A stretch of DNA of 64,000 nt from Clostridiaceae bacterium. Its GTDB lineage: Bacteria; Bacillota; Clostridia; Oscillospirales; Butyricicoccaceae. The stretch lies in contig QXXE01000016.1 in assembly GCA_009911355.1 (NCBI GenBank), positions 1 to 64,000 on the forward strand. The letters are read 5' to 3'. Position numbers and translations under genes: made by a program. Positions 15,733-23,640 of this stretch are shown here, piece after piece; within the stretch, counting starts at the first letter, position 1, and every line of letters starts with the position of its first letter. The notes under the pieces were generated by a model, which was not told where the DNA came from, did no database searches, and was given only the letters and a program-made list of their open reading frames with translations.

Positions 15733-15761
15733 ATTATAACAAAACGCGCGGCAAAAGTCAA
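15733..15761 (-). promoter_or_regulatory. Strong sigma-A promoter for the antisense RNA
   Basis: Minus-strand TTGACT (15756-15761), 17-bp spacer, TATAAT (15733-15738). No operator-like palindrome overlaps it, so it is probably constitutive. Confidence 0.7.
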
Positions 15762-15976
15762 GAGATCAAGCCGCCTTTTCGGCGGCGTGCGGGCTTGTAA
15801 TGGGTATTATCCTTGCCGCGAAACATAAGCCATTCAGAAGAACCATGCAGGCGTTCCGGGGACCTCCATTCCCCTTGCCATGATCGGGAAGCGCACACGA
15901 TCAAGAGAACGGGCGCGGGCGGTCCCGCTCCAATGATAAAACCCGTTACGGCCATTCCACGAAGGGAGAACAGGCC

Positions 15977-16786
15977 GTGAAAAAATCCTTCATGCGTGAA
16001 AAGGTGATTCATTGCGGGAAAGATTATTTGTCCCCTGAGATATTCCCCTATACCGGGACACAACAGCAGGCCGTGAAGGGGAAGAGGGGAAAGAAAAAGA
16101 AGGTTTCAGAACCGAAACAGAAGAACTTGAACGACAAGCGGGCAAAGCGGTATTTCATCCAGCTTGCCAACGCAAATTTTGGGGAAGGGGACCTTGCCGT
16201 TCACCTGACCTACGCCCCGGAATTTTTGCCGGATTCATATGAAGAGGCCATAAAGATTGTAATAAACTTCCTGCGCCGGGTGGCCTACCTGCGGAAGAAA
16301 CGCGGCCTTCCCCCGCTGAAATATCTTCTGATAACGCAGATGGGGCGGAACGGCAAAAGAATCCACCATCATATTTTGATGAACGGCGGGCTTGACCGGG
16401 ACGAAGTGGAAAGCCTGTGGTGGAAAGTCAAGGAATCGAAGAAGAAAAAGCGCCCTGCGGTTATGTATGGATGGGCCAACGCGGACCGCTTGAAGCCGAA
16501 CAAAAAGGGCATTGCGAATATGGCCGGTTACATGGTGCAGGATTCCACTGGAAAGAAACACTGGACACAATCGCAGAACTTGGAAAAGCCGTGGTATAGA
16601 CCGCCGAACGATAAAAAATATACCCGCAGACAGCTTGCGAAGATTGCCAAACTTCCCCCGGATTCTGAGGAATACCGCGCTTTCTGGGAAAAGCAGTATA
16701 AGGGCTGGGAACTGGTGGAGGCTGAACAGCAGTATGTGGAACAGTCCGGGTGGTATTTCTATCTGACAATGCGGCGGAAGTGTTAG
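15977..16786 (+). CDS. HUH-family rolling-circle replication protein
   Basis: 269 aa, GTG start behind GAAGGGAG. Motif I is HLTY (76-79), the HUH metal-binding motif is RIHHHILMNG (His130-132), and a candidate catalytic tyrosine is Tyr185 in NMAGYMVQD. This layout matches the Rep/VP4-type endonucleases of small phages and plasmids, which nick and rejoin one DNA strand. Basic N-terminus. In a large tailed phage it may start replication of a circular form or act at a specific hairpin. Confidence 0.78.
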   Translation: MKKSFMREKVIHCGKDYLSPEIFPYTGTQQQAVKGKRGKKKKVSEPKQKNLNDKRAKRYFIQLANANFGEGDLAVHLTYAPEFLPDSYEEAIKIVINFLRRVAYLRKKRGLPPLKYLLITQMGRNGKRIHHHILMNGGLDRDEVESLWWKVKESKKKKRPAVMYGWANADRLKPNKKGIANMAGYMVQDSTGKKHWTQSQNLEKPWYRPPNDKKYTRRQLAKIAKLPPDSEEYRAFWEKQYKGWELVEAEQQYVEQSGWYFYLTMRRKC

Positions 16787-16801
16787 AAAGGAGGCGTGGC
16801 C

Positions 16802-17755
16802 GTGATTATCGGCCTCCATGATGCAGACAAGGACCCGTACATTCGGACAGGACGGCGGCGGCAGAAAGCGGAATTTCCGAACTATGCCCTGATGAAAATA
16901 TCAGCCTACCATAAAAGCCGGGGTGACACGGTGGAATGGTGGTCCCCTATGCTGACAGATCGGTTCGACAAGATTTATTCAAGCAAAGTGTTTGACTTCA
17001 CGGAAGAAAACCCGTACTTGCCGGACTGGGCCATTCGCGGCGGGACTGGTTACACAGATATTCCGCTAAATCAGGAATTAGACCCGGAAATTGACGCGGT
17101 TTTTCCTGATTACAGCATTTACCCGGCCTGTGATTATGCCATTGGGTTTCTAACGCGCGGGTGCCCTAACCGTTGCCGCTGGTGCGTTGTACCGCAGAAG
17201 GAAGGGGCGGTAAGACCGTATAGGGCATGGAAAGACATAGTACGCCCGGACAGCAGGAAACTTGTGTTGATGGACAACAATATTCTTTCCTGCGAATACG
17301 GAATTTCACAGCTTGAAAGCCTGATCGGGAGCGGGTACGCAATAGACCTGAATCAAGGCATGGACGCGCGGCTTGTGGATGATCGAATAGCGGGGATACT
17401 GGCCCGCCTTACATGGATTCGTTTTATCCGTTTTAGTTGCGATCAAATACCGCAGATTGAAGCGATTATGAACGCCGCTGACCTTCTGAGGAAACACGGG
17501 GTAAAGCCTTACCGGCTGTTTGTATATATGCTGGTAACGGACGATTTAGAAAACGCCGCCTTCCGGGTGGAACAGATAAAGCAGTTAAAGGGAATCAGCA
17601 TTTACGCACAGCCTGAGAGGAACCCGCGAAAAGGCATTATGCCGAACGCGCTTCAAAAGGAATTTGCACAGCGCTTTGTTTATGGCCGGTGCTATCTGAA
17701 AGAAAGCTGGGCGGAATACCTGTCCAGACACACGGAAGGGAGGTTGCACGCATGA
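16802..17755 (+). CDS. B12-binding-type radical SAM protein
   Basis: 317 aa. The N-terminus resembles a degenerate cobalamin-binding domain (FPNYALMKISAYHKSRGDTVEWW). The core has the radical SAM cluster C121-x3-C125-x2-C128 (RGCPNRCRWC), which binds a 4Fe-4S cluster and S-adenosylmethionine. GTG 16802 is preferred because AAGGAGG lies 7 nt upstream; GTG 16796 is too close. Substrate unknown; a nucleic-acid modification role is only inferred from the phage setting. Confidence 0.8.
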   Translation: MIIGLHDADKDPYIRTGRRRQKAEFPNYALMKISAYHKSRGDTVEWWSPMLTDRFDKIYSSKVFDFTEENPYLPDWAIRGGTGYTDIPLNQELDPEIDAVFPDYSIYPACDYAIGFLTRGCPNRCRWCVVPQKEGAVRPYRAWKDIVRPDSRKLVLMDNNILSCEYGISQLESLIGSGYAIDLNQGMDARLVDDRIAGILARLTWIRFIRFSCDQIPQIEAIMNAADLLRKHGVKPYRLFVYMLVTDDLENAAFRVEQIKQLKGISIYAQPERNPRKGIMPNALQKEFAQRFVYGRCYLKESWAEYLSRHTEGRLHA

Positions 17756-18324
17756 CGCAGGAAGCGCTATTGCAGAAGATCAAGCACATTCAAGCGCTGG
17801 CCGAAAGAGGCGAACGCGGGGAAAAGGACCGCGCCCGCGAATTACTGGCCCGCCTGATGGAAAAATACAGCCTGACAGAAGCGGACCTTGAAAACGAGCG
17901 GGCGGAAACGGCGTGGTTTACATACCATGACGAACTTGAACGCCGGATTCTGCAACAGATCATTTACGCGGTTACGGGAAAGCCGTCTTTCGGGTGCGTT
18001 GGAACATACACCAATAGGAAGCGGAAAAAGCGTGGCGTGGAGTGTACGGCGGCGGAAAAACTGGAAATTGAGGCGAACCACGCCTTTTTCTATGAAGCCG
18101 CGAAAAAGGAAATGGAAGTATTTCTATACGCCTTTTACATGAAAAACGGCCTGTTCCCTTCTGGCGATAAGGTAGAAACGAAGGAGTGGGAAGAACTGAC
18201 CCCGGAACAAAAAGAAGAAGTGCTGAAAGCCTCCATGATGGCGGAAGGCATGGAACGCCACACGCTGAGAAAAGCGCTGGGGGACGGTTCGGGACACGAA
18301 GGGGGAGGTTTGAACGATGGATGA
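17752..18324 (+). CDS. DUF2786-like phage protein
   Basis: 190 aa, ATGA overlap with the radical SAM gene. The first 45 residues match the DUF2786 pattern (LLQKIKHIQALAERG..DRARELLARLMEKYSLTEADLE). The rest is soluble and charged. The domain is frequent in phages; function unknown. Confidence 0.7.
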   Translation: MTQEALLQKIKHIQALAERGERGEKDRARELLARLMEKYSLTEADLENERAETAWFTYHDELERRILQQIIYAVTGKPSFGCVGTYTNRKRKKRGVECTAAEKLEIEANHAFFYEAAKKEMEVFLYAFYMKNGLFPSGDKVETKEWEELTPEQKEEVLKASMMAEGMERHTLRKALGDGSGHEGGGLNDG

Positions 18325-18484
18325 AAAAGAAGAACTGCGGGAAATGTACCGCGCGGCGGCGGTTATCAAAGAAATTTGCAACCGCAGAACGGAAGATGAT
18401 TCGTGTCACAAATGCCCGTTTTACTTCATGTGCTGTGCGGAACCGTATTCGTGGGAGATTCCAGAAGGCGGGGAGGCGGAATAA
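18317..18484 (+). CDS. Tiny Cys-rich phage protein
   Basis: 55 aa, ATG behind GGGGGAGG, 8-nt overlap with the previous gene. A helical N-terminus is followed by CHKCPFYFMCC, a likely metal-binding knuckle. Function unknown; the spacing and overlaps with both neighbours argue that it is real. Confidence 0.6.
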   Translation: MDEKEELREMYRAAAVIKEICNRRTEDDSCHKCPFYFMCCAEPYSWEIPEGGEAE

Positions 18485-18706
18485 ATGGAGGAGCGGGAAA
18501 AGATCGTGTTCTACACGCCGGAAGGGGCGCTTGCCTGTCATGGAAGCTATGACGCGGCGGTTCGGCGGCTGTTTGAGTTGGAGAACCAGCGCCGTCCGAA
18601 AGAACGCTATACCGTCCGGGGAGTGGGCGGGAAGCCGTTTCCGCGCCGGGGAATTGAACTGGTGCTTGGAAGGCTGTATGAGTACGAACGCGAACCGGGG
18701 AAGTGA
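18485..18706 (+). CDS. Small phage protein, unknown
   Basis: 73 aa starting directly after the previous stop (TAAATG). Short folded domain (KIVFYTPEGALACHGSYDAAVRRLFELE) with a basic middle. No family recognised. Confidence 0.55.
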   Translation: MEEREKIVFYTPEGALACHGSYDAAVRRLFELENQRRPKERYTVRGVGGKPFPRRGIELVLGRLYEYEREPGK

Positions 18707-18715
18707 GATAGGCGC

Positions 18716-18937
18716 ATGAACAGAACGGAATATATGCGAAAGCAGATTGACCGCCAAAATGAACTTCTGCGGGAGAAATTCAAGGGGTTAGAGCGTGACC
18801 CGGATATTTGGAACCTTGAATATATGATTTGCAGTATTCAGCCGGGTTCGCTGGCATGGAGAAGCGGGCAAATTAGGACCATACGCCGGGCAATCCGCGC
18901 CTTGGAGCGGGAGAACAAGGAAAGGGGGCACAAATAA
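18716..18937 (+). CDS. Small helical phage protein
   Basis: 73 aa, helical and basic (MNRTEYMRKQIDRQNELLREK). It overlaps the recU start by a TAATG. No family recognised. Confidence 0.55.
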   Translation: MNRTEYMRKQIDRQNELLREKFKGLERDPDIWNLEYMICSIQPGSLAWRSGQIRTIRRAIRALERENKERGHK

Positions 18938-19539
18938 TGCGGACAAGCGAAACGGCGGCGGAAGCTGTGCGCAGGTACAAAAACGCAATAAACAACGCGC
19001 AGGGCCATTCTTTCGAGGGGTACATAAAAGCCGCCTGCGCCCTATACGCCCAGCAGGGCCGGGCGGAGATCGACAAAACCCCGGAGCCGTTCAGGGTAAC
19101 GGCGAAGGACAGGAAGAACGGGACCTTTTCGGGCCGCTTCACAGCCCGCGCACAGCCGGACTTTCAAGGGACCTTGGACGGCGGGCGCTCTATTGTGTTT
19201 GAAGCGAAGTACACCACCACGGACCGCATGAAGCGGGCGGCGGTGACAGACGAACAAATGAAGTGCCTGCAACACCACCACGAACGCGGCGCGCTTGCGG
19301 CGGTCTGCGTGGGGATTCAGAACAATTTCTTCTTTGTCCCGTGGCTGATTTGGGACGATATGAAGAACCTGTTCAAACGGCAGTATGTAACGGCGGGCGA
19401 TCTGCAAGACTTCCGCGTGAAATTCAACGGTTCGGTCCTCTTTCTGGACTATGTGGGCCAGATCGGCGGAAGATGGATAAGCGGCGCGGATTGTTCCCCG
19501 GACAGATGGAGAACGAAGGGAGGCGCGAAAAGTGAGTAA
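18937..19539 (+). CDS. recU: RecU-family Holliday junction resolvase
   Basis: 200 aa. RecU features: N-terminal SFEGYIKAACALYAQQGRAEI, the basic PEPFRV motif, catalytic Asp75 (QPDFQG), the nuclease E-x-K (FEAKYT, Glu89 and Lys91) and an invariant Gln in the DEQ helix. It would cut four-way junctions made during phage replication or recombination. In Bacillus RecU is chromosomal; phage copies serve recombination-linked replication and clean DNA for packaging. Confidence 0.85.
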   Translation: MRTSETAAEAVRRYKNAINNAQGHSFEGYIKAACALYAQQGRAEIDKTPEPFRVTAKDRKNGTFSGRFTARAQPDFQGTLDGGRSIVFEAKYTTTDRMKRAAVTDEQMKCLQHHHERGALAAVCVGIQNNFFFVPWLIWDDMKNLFKRQYVTAGDLQDFRVKFNGSVLFLDYVGQIGGRWISGADCSPDRWRTKGGAKSE

Positions 19540-19723
19540 GCGCAAAGGACTTCACAAATACAAGCGGTCCATTCGGGTTTTGCCGCAGACTTCCTATAAT
19601 CTGGACCGTTTGGCGGACCTGTCCGGCCTGAAAACGCCGGGGCGCGTAGTGGACAAGCTGGTTCGTGAAAAAATGCTGTCCCTGCGGACCTTTGAGGAAA
19701 GGAGCGGGAAAGGCAAGCCGTGA
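19532..19723 (+). CDS. Small basic phage protein, possible ribbon-helix-helix
   Basis: 63 aa, GTG start, 8-nt overlap with recU. Very basic N-terminus (SKRKGLHKYKRSIRVLPQTSYNLDRLADLSG), then a helix pair that could be a ribbon-helix-helix DNA-binding fold. Not certain. Confidence 0.5.
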   Translation: MSKRKGLHKYKRSIRVLPQTSYNLDRLADLSGLKTPGRVVDKLVREKMLSLRTFEERSGKGKP

Positions 19724-19950
19724 GCCGGAAGAAGTGCCCGAACTGCGGCGGGAAGATTCCTGAAACGCTGGACCTGTGCCCGGCCTGCATGAAGGCGGCG
19801 GGCGTGGGGCCGGTGGAGTTAGAGGCGGCGGAAGAACTGCGGGACATTGCGGCGGTTCTGTCCATTACCGCAGAAACGGATGGAAACATAAAAGAAGCCC
19901 TGCAAGGGATTTTGAACATTGCTGAAAGGCTGGAAAGGAAGGGAAAGTGA
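19720..19950 (+). CDS. Small zinc-ribbon protein
   Basis: 76 aa, GTG start in a GTGA overlap. Opens CPNCGGK..DLCPACMK, a two-knuckle zinc ribbon, followed by a helical tail. Likely a nucleic-acid or protein-binding accessory factor. Confidence 0.6.
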   Translation: MSRKKCPNCGGKIPETLDLCPACMKAAGVGPVELEAAEELRDIAAVLSITAETDGNIKEALQGILNIAERLERKGK

Positions 19951-20195
19951 ACATGGAATTTTTACGATTCATCTTTTCGAGTTTTTGGGTTTGGGCCGGT
20001 TTTCTGGTGCTGGTGGCCGTGGTTCTGAGCGGCGCGGCGGAACTGGTGAAAGCCTGCAAGCGAAACCGCAAGATCACGGCGTATAGAATCGGTGAGCGTT
20101 ACCACGTAACAGTTGAGAACGCAACCAGAAAGGACGCGGCGGAGGCGGTGCGCTTACAAGGGGGAGAGGGAAAAGAGGGCGCGGAAAATGCTTGA
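19947..20195 (+). CDS. Small single-pass membrane protein
   Basis: 82 aa with one membrane helix (about residues 5-33) and a basic cytoplasmic domain. GTG 19947 overlaps the previous stop; ATG 19953 is an alternative. Early-expressed phage membrane proteins can affect superinfection or the host envelope; no specific evidence here. Confidence 0.55.
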   Translation: MNMEFLRFIFSSFWVWAGFLVLVAVVLSGAAELVKACKRNRKITAYRIGERYHVTVENATRKDAAEAVRLQGGEGKEGAENA

Positions 20196-20640
20196 ACTTG
20201 TACCTGTTACCCTTGCGGAAGCGAACGCATTTGTAGAGCAAAAGCACAGACACCATGGGAAAACAGCGGGCCACAAATTCAGCGTTGCCGTAGGGGACAC
20301 GGAAACGGGGGAAATCGTGGGCGTTGCGATTGTCGGAAGGCCGGTTTCACGCTTTCTTGATGATGGGTGGACGCTGGAAGTAAACCGGCTTTGCACAGAC
20401 GGGACAAAAAACGCCTGTTCAATGCTGTATGCGGCGGCGTGGCGTGCGGCCCGCGCTATGGGATACAAGAAGCTGGTTACATACATTCTTGACAGCGAAA
20501 ATGGAACCAGCCTGAAAGCGGCGGGGTGGAAGTGCATAGGACAGGCCGGGGGCCTGCGGTGGACCGGGAAGCGCCGCCCGCAGGTTGATTTGTGCCCGGC
20601 GCAGATGAAAATTCGATGGGAGGTTTCAACCGGTGAATAA
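20188..20640 (+). CDS. XF1762-type GNAT-like phage protein
   Basis: 150 aa. It matches the XF1762-like group seen in phages and mobile elements: EANAFVEQKHRHHGK, GVAIVGRPVSR, LEVNRLCTDGTKNACSMLY and a closing GWKCIG. The fold is acetyltransferase-like, but the acetyl-CoA-binding loop is not clear. Start ATG with GAGAGGGAAAAGAGG upstream. Confidence 0.7.
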   Translation: MLELVPVTLAEANAFVEQKHRHHGKTAGHKFSVAVGDTETGEIVGVAIVGRPVSRFLDDGWTLEVNRLCTDGTKNACSMLYAAAWRAARAMGYKKLVTYILDSENGTSLKAAGWKCIGQAGGLRWTGKRRPQVDLCPAQMKIRWEVSTGE

Positions 20641-20845
20641 CCCGAAAGAGCGGGAGCGCGGGAAAGTCCGCGTGTTGCTGGACCGCTTCAAGGTAAACGA
20701 CAGCGAAGTTTTTTCCGCCGTGATTGACGGCCTGACGGCGGCGGGGTATGACGTGGAAATTGCGCGCGGGTTCACCCTGGGCGGCGTTCTGGGGGAGCCG
20801 GTGCCGCAGGGGGACATTATCACAGTTTACAGGAAGGGGCAGTAA
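20633..20845 (+). CDS. Small phage protein, unknown
   Basis: 70 aa, GTG start, overlaps the previous gene. Predicted alpha/beta mini-domain (VFSAVIDGLTAAGYDVEIARG). No family recognised. Confidence 0.55.
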   Translation: MNNPKERERGKVRVLLDRFKVNDSEVFSAVIDGLTAAGYDVEIARGFTLGGVLGEPVPQGDIITVYRKGQ

Positions 20846-20847
20846 CA

Positions 20848-21363
20848 ATGGCAGGGTACAAGCCAAGAATCACACTTTGCCGCCTCCACACGGGCGGGAA
20901 GAGTATTGCGGAACTGCGGGAGCGATACAAGGGGCAGGGCCTTACATACCGGGAATTGGAAACCGTGAAAAAGTCCCTTGATCTGTTCGACGGGGTAACG
21001 CTTCACCTTTCCCAGTGGGAATACGACGGCGGGAAAGACTACCACGTTTTAAGCTGGGAAAAGTCCGTTGACGCGCAGATGAAAGAGGCCACATATTGGG
21101 CCGAACAGACAAACCCGTTCCCGCGCTATCTGGACAACCGGCCCGCTTTTGAAGCGGACTGGGAAGCGGGAGAGTATGACCCCGGCTGTCCCTTCATCTT
21201 CTGGCCGGAGGACGTGGAAGAACTGGCCGTGATTCAGGAAGAGCAAAAGGAAGAGCGGAAGGAGGAACCCGCAGACGATGGCGAAGCGAAAGAAGAAGTT
21301 CCGCCACGGTGGCGGCAGATTAAGGCGAAGCAGGCCAGACGCAAGCGCCGGAAGAAGCGTTAA
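20848..21363 (+). CDS. Phage early protein, unknown
   Basis: 171 aa, acidic middle part and a strongly basic C-terminus (KAKQARRKRRKKR). No family recognised. The last 86 nt overlap another possible gene in a different frame. Confidence 0.6.
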   Translation: MAGYKPRITLCRLHTGGKSIAELRERYKGQGLTYRELETVKKSLDLFDGVTLHLSQWEYDGGKDYHVLSWEKSVDAQMKEATYWAEQTNPFPRYLDNRPAFEADWEAGEYDPGCPFIFWPEDVEELAVIQEEQKEERKEEPADDGEAKEEVPPRWRQIKAKQARRKRRKKR

Positions 21364-21523
21364 GCGGGCGGCGGTTCCCGCAAACCCGCTGAAAAAGCAA
21401 CTGGAAGCGTTAAACGCCCTGCGGCCCGTAATGGAGCGGGAGAAGGAAAGGAGGGCTGGACGTGCCGGAAGTACAGTTGAAGGAAGGAACTGTGTTCGAG
21501 GCGGTGGACAATCTGAGGAATAA
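21278..21523 (+). CDS. Possible overlapping basic phage protein
   Basis: 81 aa. It would fill the 98-bp gap left between its neighbours in an otherwise gapless operon and contains a plausible helix (NPLKKQLEALNALRPVMEREKERR). The ribosome-binding site (GGAAGGAGG) is a little far, and both ends overlap other frames, so it may be spurious. Confidence 0.4.
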   Translation: MAKRKKKFRHGGGRLRRSRPDASAGRSVKRAAVPANPLKKQLEALNALRPVMEREKERRAGRAGSTVEGRNCVRGGGQSEE

Positions 21524-21665
21524 ATTCCTTTACCGTTTCGAGCGGGTGGACCGCGCGGACGGCCCGGACCGGGCGTATAAGCTGTGGAACCTGACAACTA
21601 ACGAAGCGACGGAAGTTGAAAAGGCATGGTTCGGACAGCGAAAAATTAGGAAGGTGGGACAATGA
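21462..21665 (+). CDS. Small phage protein, unknown
   Basis: 67 aa, GTG start with a strong AAAGGAGGG. Short beta-rich domain (FLYRFERVDRADGPDRAYKLWNL). No family recognised. Confidence 0.6.
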   Translation: MPEVQLKEGTVFEAVDNLRNKFLYRFERVDRADGPDRAYKLWNLTTNEATEVEKAWFGQRKIRKVGQ

Positions 21666-21865
21666 AATTTGCGGCTTTTAATGCCCGGTGCCCTTACGAA
21701 CTGGGGGACAGAATCACGGGGACAGACGGGCAGGGGCACACGATCACGGACATTGTGGCCCTTCATTCCATGAAAACAATGACGGTTCGGTTTGTCTATG
21801 AACTGGACGGGAACGGGAAATTGGTTGCCCTGATTCCTGAGCCGCAGGAAGGGGCGGGAACATGA
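21662..21865 (+). CDS. Small phage protein, unknown
   Basis: 67 aa, ATGA overlap with the previous gene, beta-rich, possibly a small SH3-like barrel (YELGDRITGTDGQGHTITDI). No family recognised. Confidence 0.55.
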   Translation: MKFAAFNARCPYELGDRITGTDGQGHTITDIVALHSMKTMTVRFVYELDGNGKLVALIPEPQEGAGT

Positions 21866-22302
21866 AAGCCTTTACCATTTACCAGCCTTACGGATACGCG
21901 ATCATAGCGGGCTTGAAGCTGAACGAAACCCGCCCGCGCCGGACGAACATTCGGGGACGGGTAGCGGTCCACGCAGGGAAAAAGCGATTCAACAAGGGCG
22001 GATTTCAGGAACAGTTAATTGCAGAAATGGCCTATGGGAAGATACTCGAAAAAGAGTATGAACGGGGCGTTGAGCATTTGAAACAGGCAACAGAACTTAT
22101 TTATGGCGCTGTGTTGGGAACCGTTGAAATTGTCGATTGCGTCCCCGTGGAAGAAATCGTTCACACGCTTTCGGAGCGGGAAAGGTTGCTGGGCGATTAT
22201 TCGCCGGGCCGGTTCGCGTGGGTGCTGAGAAACCCGGTTGCCTTCTCCGCGCCGGTTCCGGCGAAGGGAAAACAGGGCTGGTGGAACTGGGATGGCGAAT
22301 GA
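21862..22302 (+). CDS. ASCH/PUA-domain protein
   Basis: 146 aa with the ASCH signature IYQPYGYAIIAGLKLNETRP, RGRVAVHAGK and a C-terminal FAWVLRNPV strand. ASCH domains resemble the RNA-binding PUA fold and occur in nucleic-acid metabolism. ATGA overlap with the previous gene. Confidence 0.75.
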   Translation: MKAFTIYQPYGYAIIAGLKLNETRPRRTNIRGRVAVHAGKKRFNKGGFQEQLIAEMAYGKILEKEYERGVEHLKQATELIYGAVLGTVEIVDCVPVEEIVHTLSERERLLGDYSPGRFAWVLRNPVAFSAPVPAKGKQGWWNWDGE

Positions 22303-22549
22303 AATTGTAAAAGCGGCCCTTGATGGGGCGAAGATTACCATTGAATCCGATTGCTGGCCCCTGCGGAAGCGTGCGCAGGGAATCCGTATCAGCATGACAA
22401 AGCAGACGTGGAACGGCGTTCGCACGATGAACCGGGAAATCAAGTTTAGCGAACTGGCCGGGCTTGAAGCGCTGGAAGAGTTGGTGAACACGGAAGTTCG
22501 GGGAATGGCTGAGATCATAGAAACGGGCCGGTTCTTCACGGACAAATAG
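22292..22549 (+). CDS. Small phage protein, unknown
   Basis: 85 aa, overlaps the ASCH gene. Beta strand then helix (KAALDGAKITIESDCWPLRKR, FSELAGLEALEELVNTEVRG). No family recognised. Confidence 0.55.
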   Translation: MANEIVKAALDGAKITIESDCWPLRKRAQGIRISMTKQTWNGVRTMNREIKFSELAGLEALEELVNTEVRGMAEIIETGRFFTDK

Positions 22550-22599
22550 CGCCCCTCCGTCGAGCGGGACAAATCTAAAAGAAAGCGAGGAAAACAACT

Positions 22600-23355
22600 G
22601 TGAAAACCTTATCTTTTATCAACCTGAAAGGCGGCGTGGGTAAAACCATTTCGGCGGCAAACGTGGCCCACATTCTGGCAACGGTCCACGGCAAGCGGGT
22701 TTTGCTGGTGGACGGGGACAAGCAGGGCAACACTTCCCAGTATTTCCGACTGTACGGGGAACAGGACGGAACGGCGGCGCTGTTGATGGACCCGGCGCGG
22801 GACGTGCTGGAAACGATCTATTCCACGCAGTACAAGGGCCTTGACGTTATCACGTCCAATATGGACTTGTACGCCGCAGACAGGGCCATTTACGAAGATG
22901 TGGAGCGGGACACGTCCGGCGCGCTGAAAGCCGCCCTGCGGTGCGTGGGGGCCGATTATGACTATTGCGTGATAGACAACGGCCCAGCAGTTGACACGGT
23001 GGCCCTAAACGTCCTTATGGCTTCCAATGATGTGTTAATCCCTGTTCGGCCAGACGATTTTTCCTTTGCTGGGATGGCGGACCTTGTGGAGCAGATCAAG
23101 AGCGCGCAGGCGGAGAACCCGGCGCTGAACCTTGCGGGGGCCTTCTTCACACACTGGCAGAACCGGGACACGTTCAAACAGGCGCGGCAGGCGTTGGAGG
23201 AAAGCGGCCTTTGCCCGGTATTCAATACCGCGATCAACTACAACCCCAAAATTTCGGAAAGCACGTTTGCGGGTGCGCCGCTGTGCGATTTCGCCGGGCG
23301 AAGCTGGGCCGCGATTCAGTATAAAAAGCTGGTTGCGGAATACCTGAAAAGTTGA
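22600..23355 (+). CDS. parA: ParA/Soj-family partition ATPase
   Basis: 251 aa, GTG start. Deviant Walker A KGGVGKT (10-16), DGDKQGNTSQ switch region, a Walker B-like CVIDNGP and IPVRPD. With the ParB gene that follows it should place or segregate phage DNA, which implies a stage as an independent replicon, or it may act on the integrated form. A candidate parS overlaps the stop codon. Confidence 0.88.
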   Translation: MKTLSFINLKGGVGKTISAANVAHILATVHGKRVLLVDGDKQGNTSQYFRLYGEQDGTAALLMDPARDVLETIYSTQYKGLDVITSNMDLYAADRAIYEDVERDTSGALKAALRCVGADYDYCVIDNGPAVDTVALNVLMASNDVLIPVRPDDFSFAGMADLVEQIKSAQAENPALNLAGAFFTHWQNRDTFKQARQALEESGLCPVFNTAINYNPKISESTFAGAPLCDFAGRSWAAIQYKKLVAEYLKS

Positions 23356-23369
23356 CCGATTCGAGCAAC
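23351..23369. promoter_or_regulatory. Candidate parS / ParB-binding site 1
   Basis: GTTGACCGATTCGAGCAAC is an imperfect 19-bp palindrome, overlapping the parA stop. A closer palindrome, GTTGACCGATTCGGACAAC, lies at 54638-54656. The two differ at two positions. Confidence 0.4.
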
Positions 23370-23382
23370 AGGAGGGCGCACG

Positions 23383-23640
23383 ATGGGAAAAACAAAATGG
23401 CACGTCTGTCTTGATATTGCGGGCGGAATCAAAAACGCAAAATCGCTGTGCGGCTGTATTGAGACGGACGGCGTAACGCTGAACACGGCGAAGGAGGTTC
23501 GGGACTTCCTGCGGAAACAGCTTGCTATGGGCCGTCGAGTTCTCCCGGTGGGGGAATGTGACAATTTCGACTATCAAACGGGGTGCAAGGGACACCCGGT
23601 AAAAGAACAGGGAGAAGGAGGAAAAGAAGATGGCGTTTGA
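23383..23640 (+). CDS. Small phage protein between parA and parB
   Basis: 85 aa, ATG behind AGGAGGG. Contains KWHVCLDIAGG and several Cys (LCGCIE, GECDNFDYQTGCKG). Its place inside the partition operon suggests an accessory role; no family recognised. Confidence 0.55.
   Translation: MGKTKWHVCLDIAGGIKNAKSLCGCIETDGVTLNTAKEVRDFLRKQLAMGRRVLPVGECDNFDYQTGCKGHPVKEQGEGGKEDGV

Larger units (their letters stand above)
15561..15976. other. Noncoding region upstream of the HUH Rep gene
   Basis: 416 bp in an otherwise tightly packed operon. It holds the extended -10 promoter, a leftward promoter and terminator pair that would make a short antisense RNA, and a small GCCGCC/GGCGGC hairpin at 15770-15786. 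A replication origin or copy-control region for the HUH protein is a reasonable idea, but no nick-site motif was identified. Confidence 0.45.

Noticed and set aside
15758-16063. Minus-strand frame of 101 residues before the Rep gene
   Set aside because: No ribosome-binding site and it overlaps the Rep start; the region is better explained by the leftward promoter and terminator.
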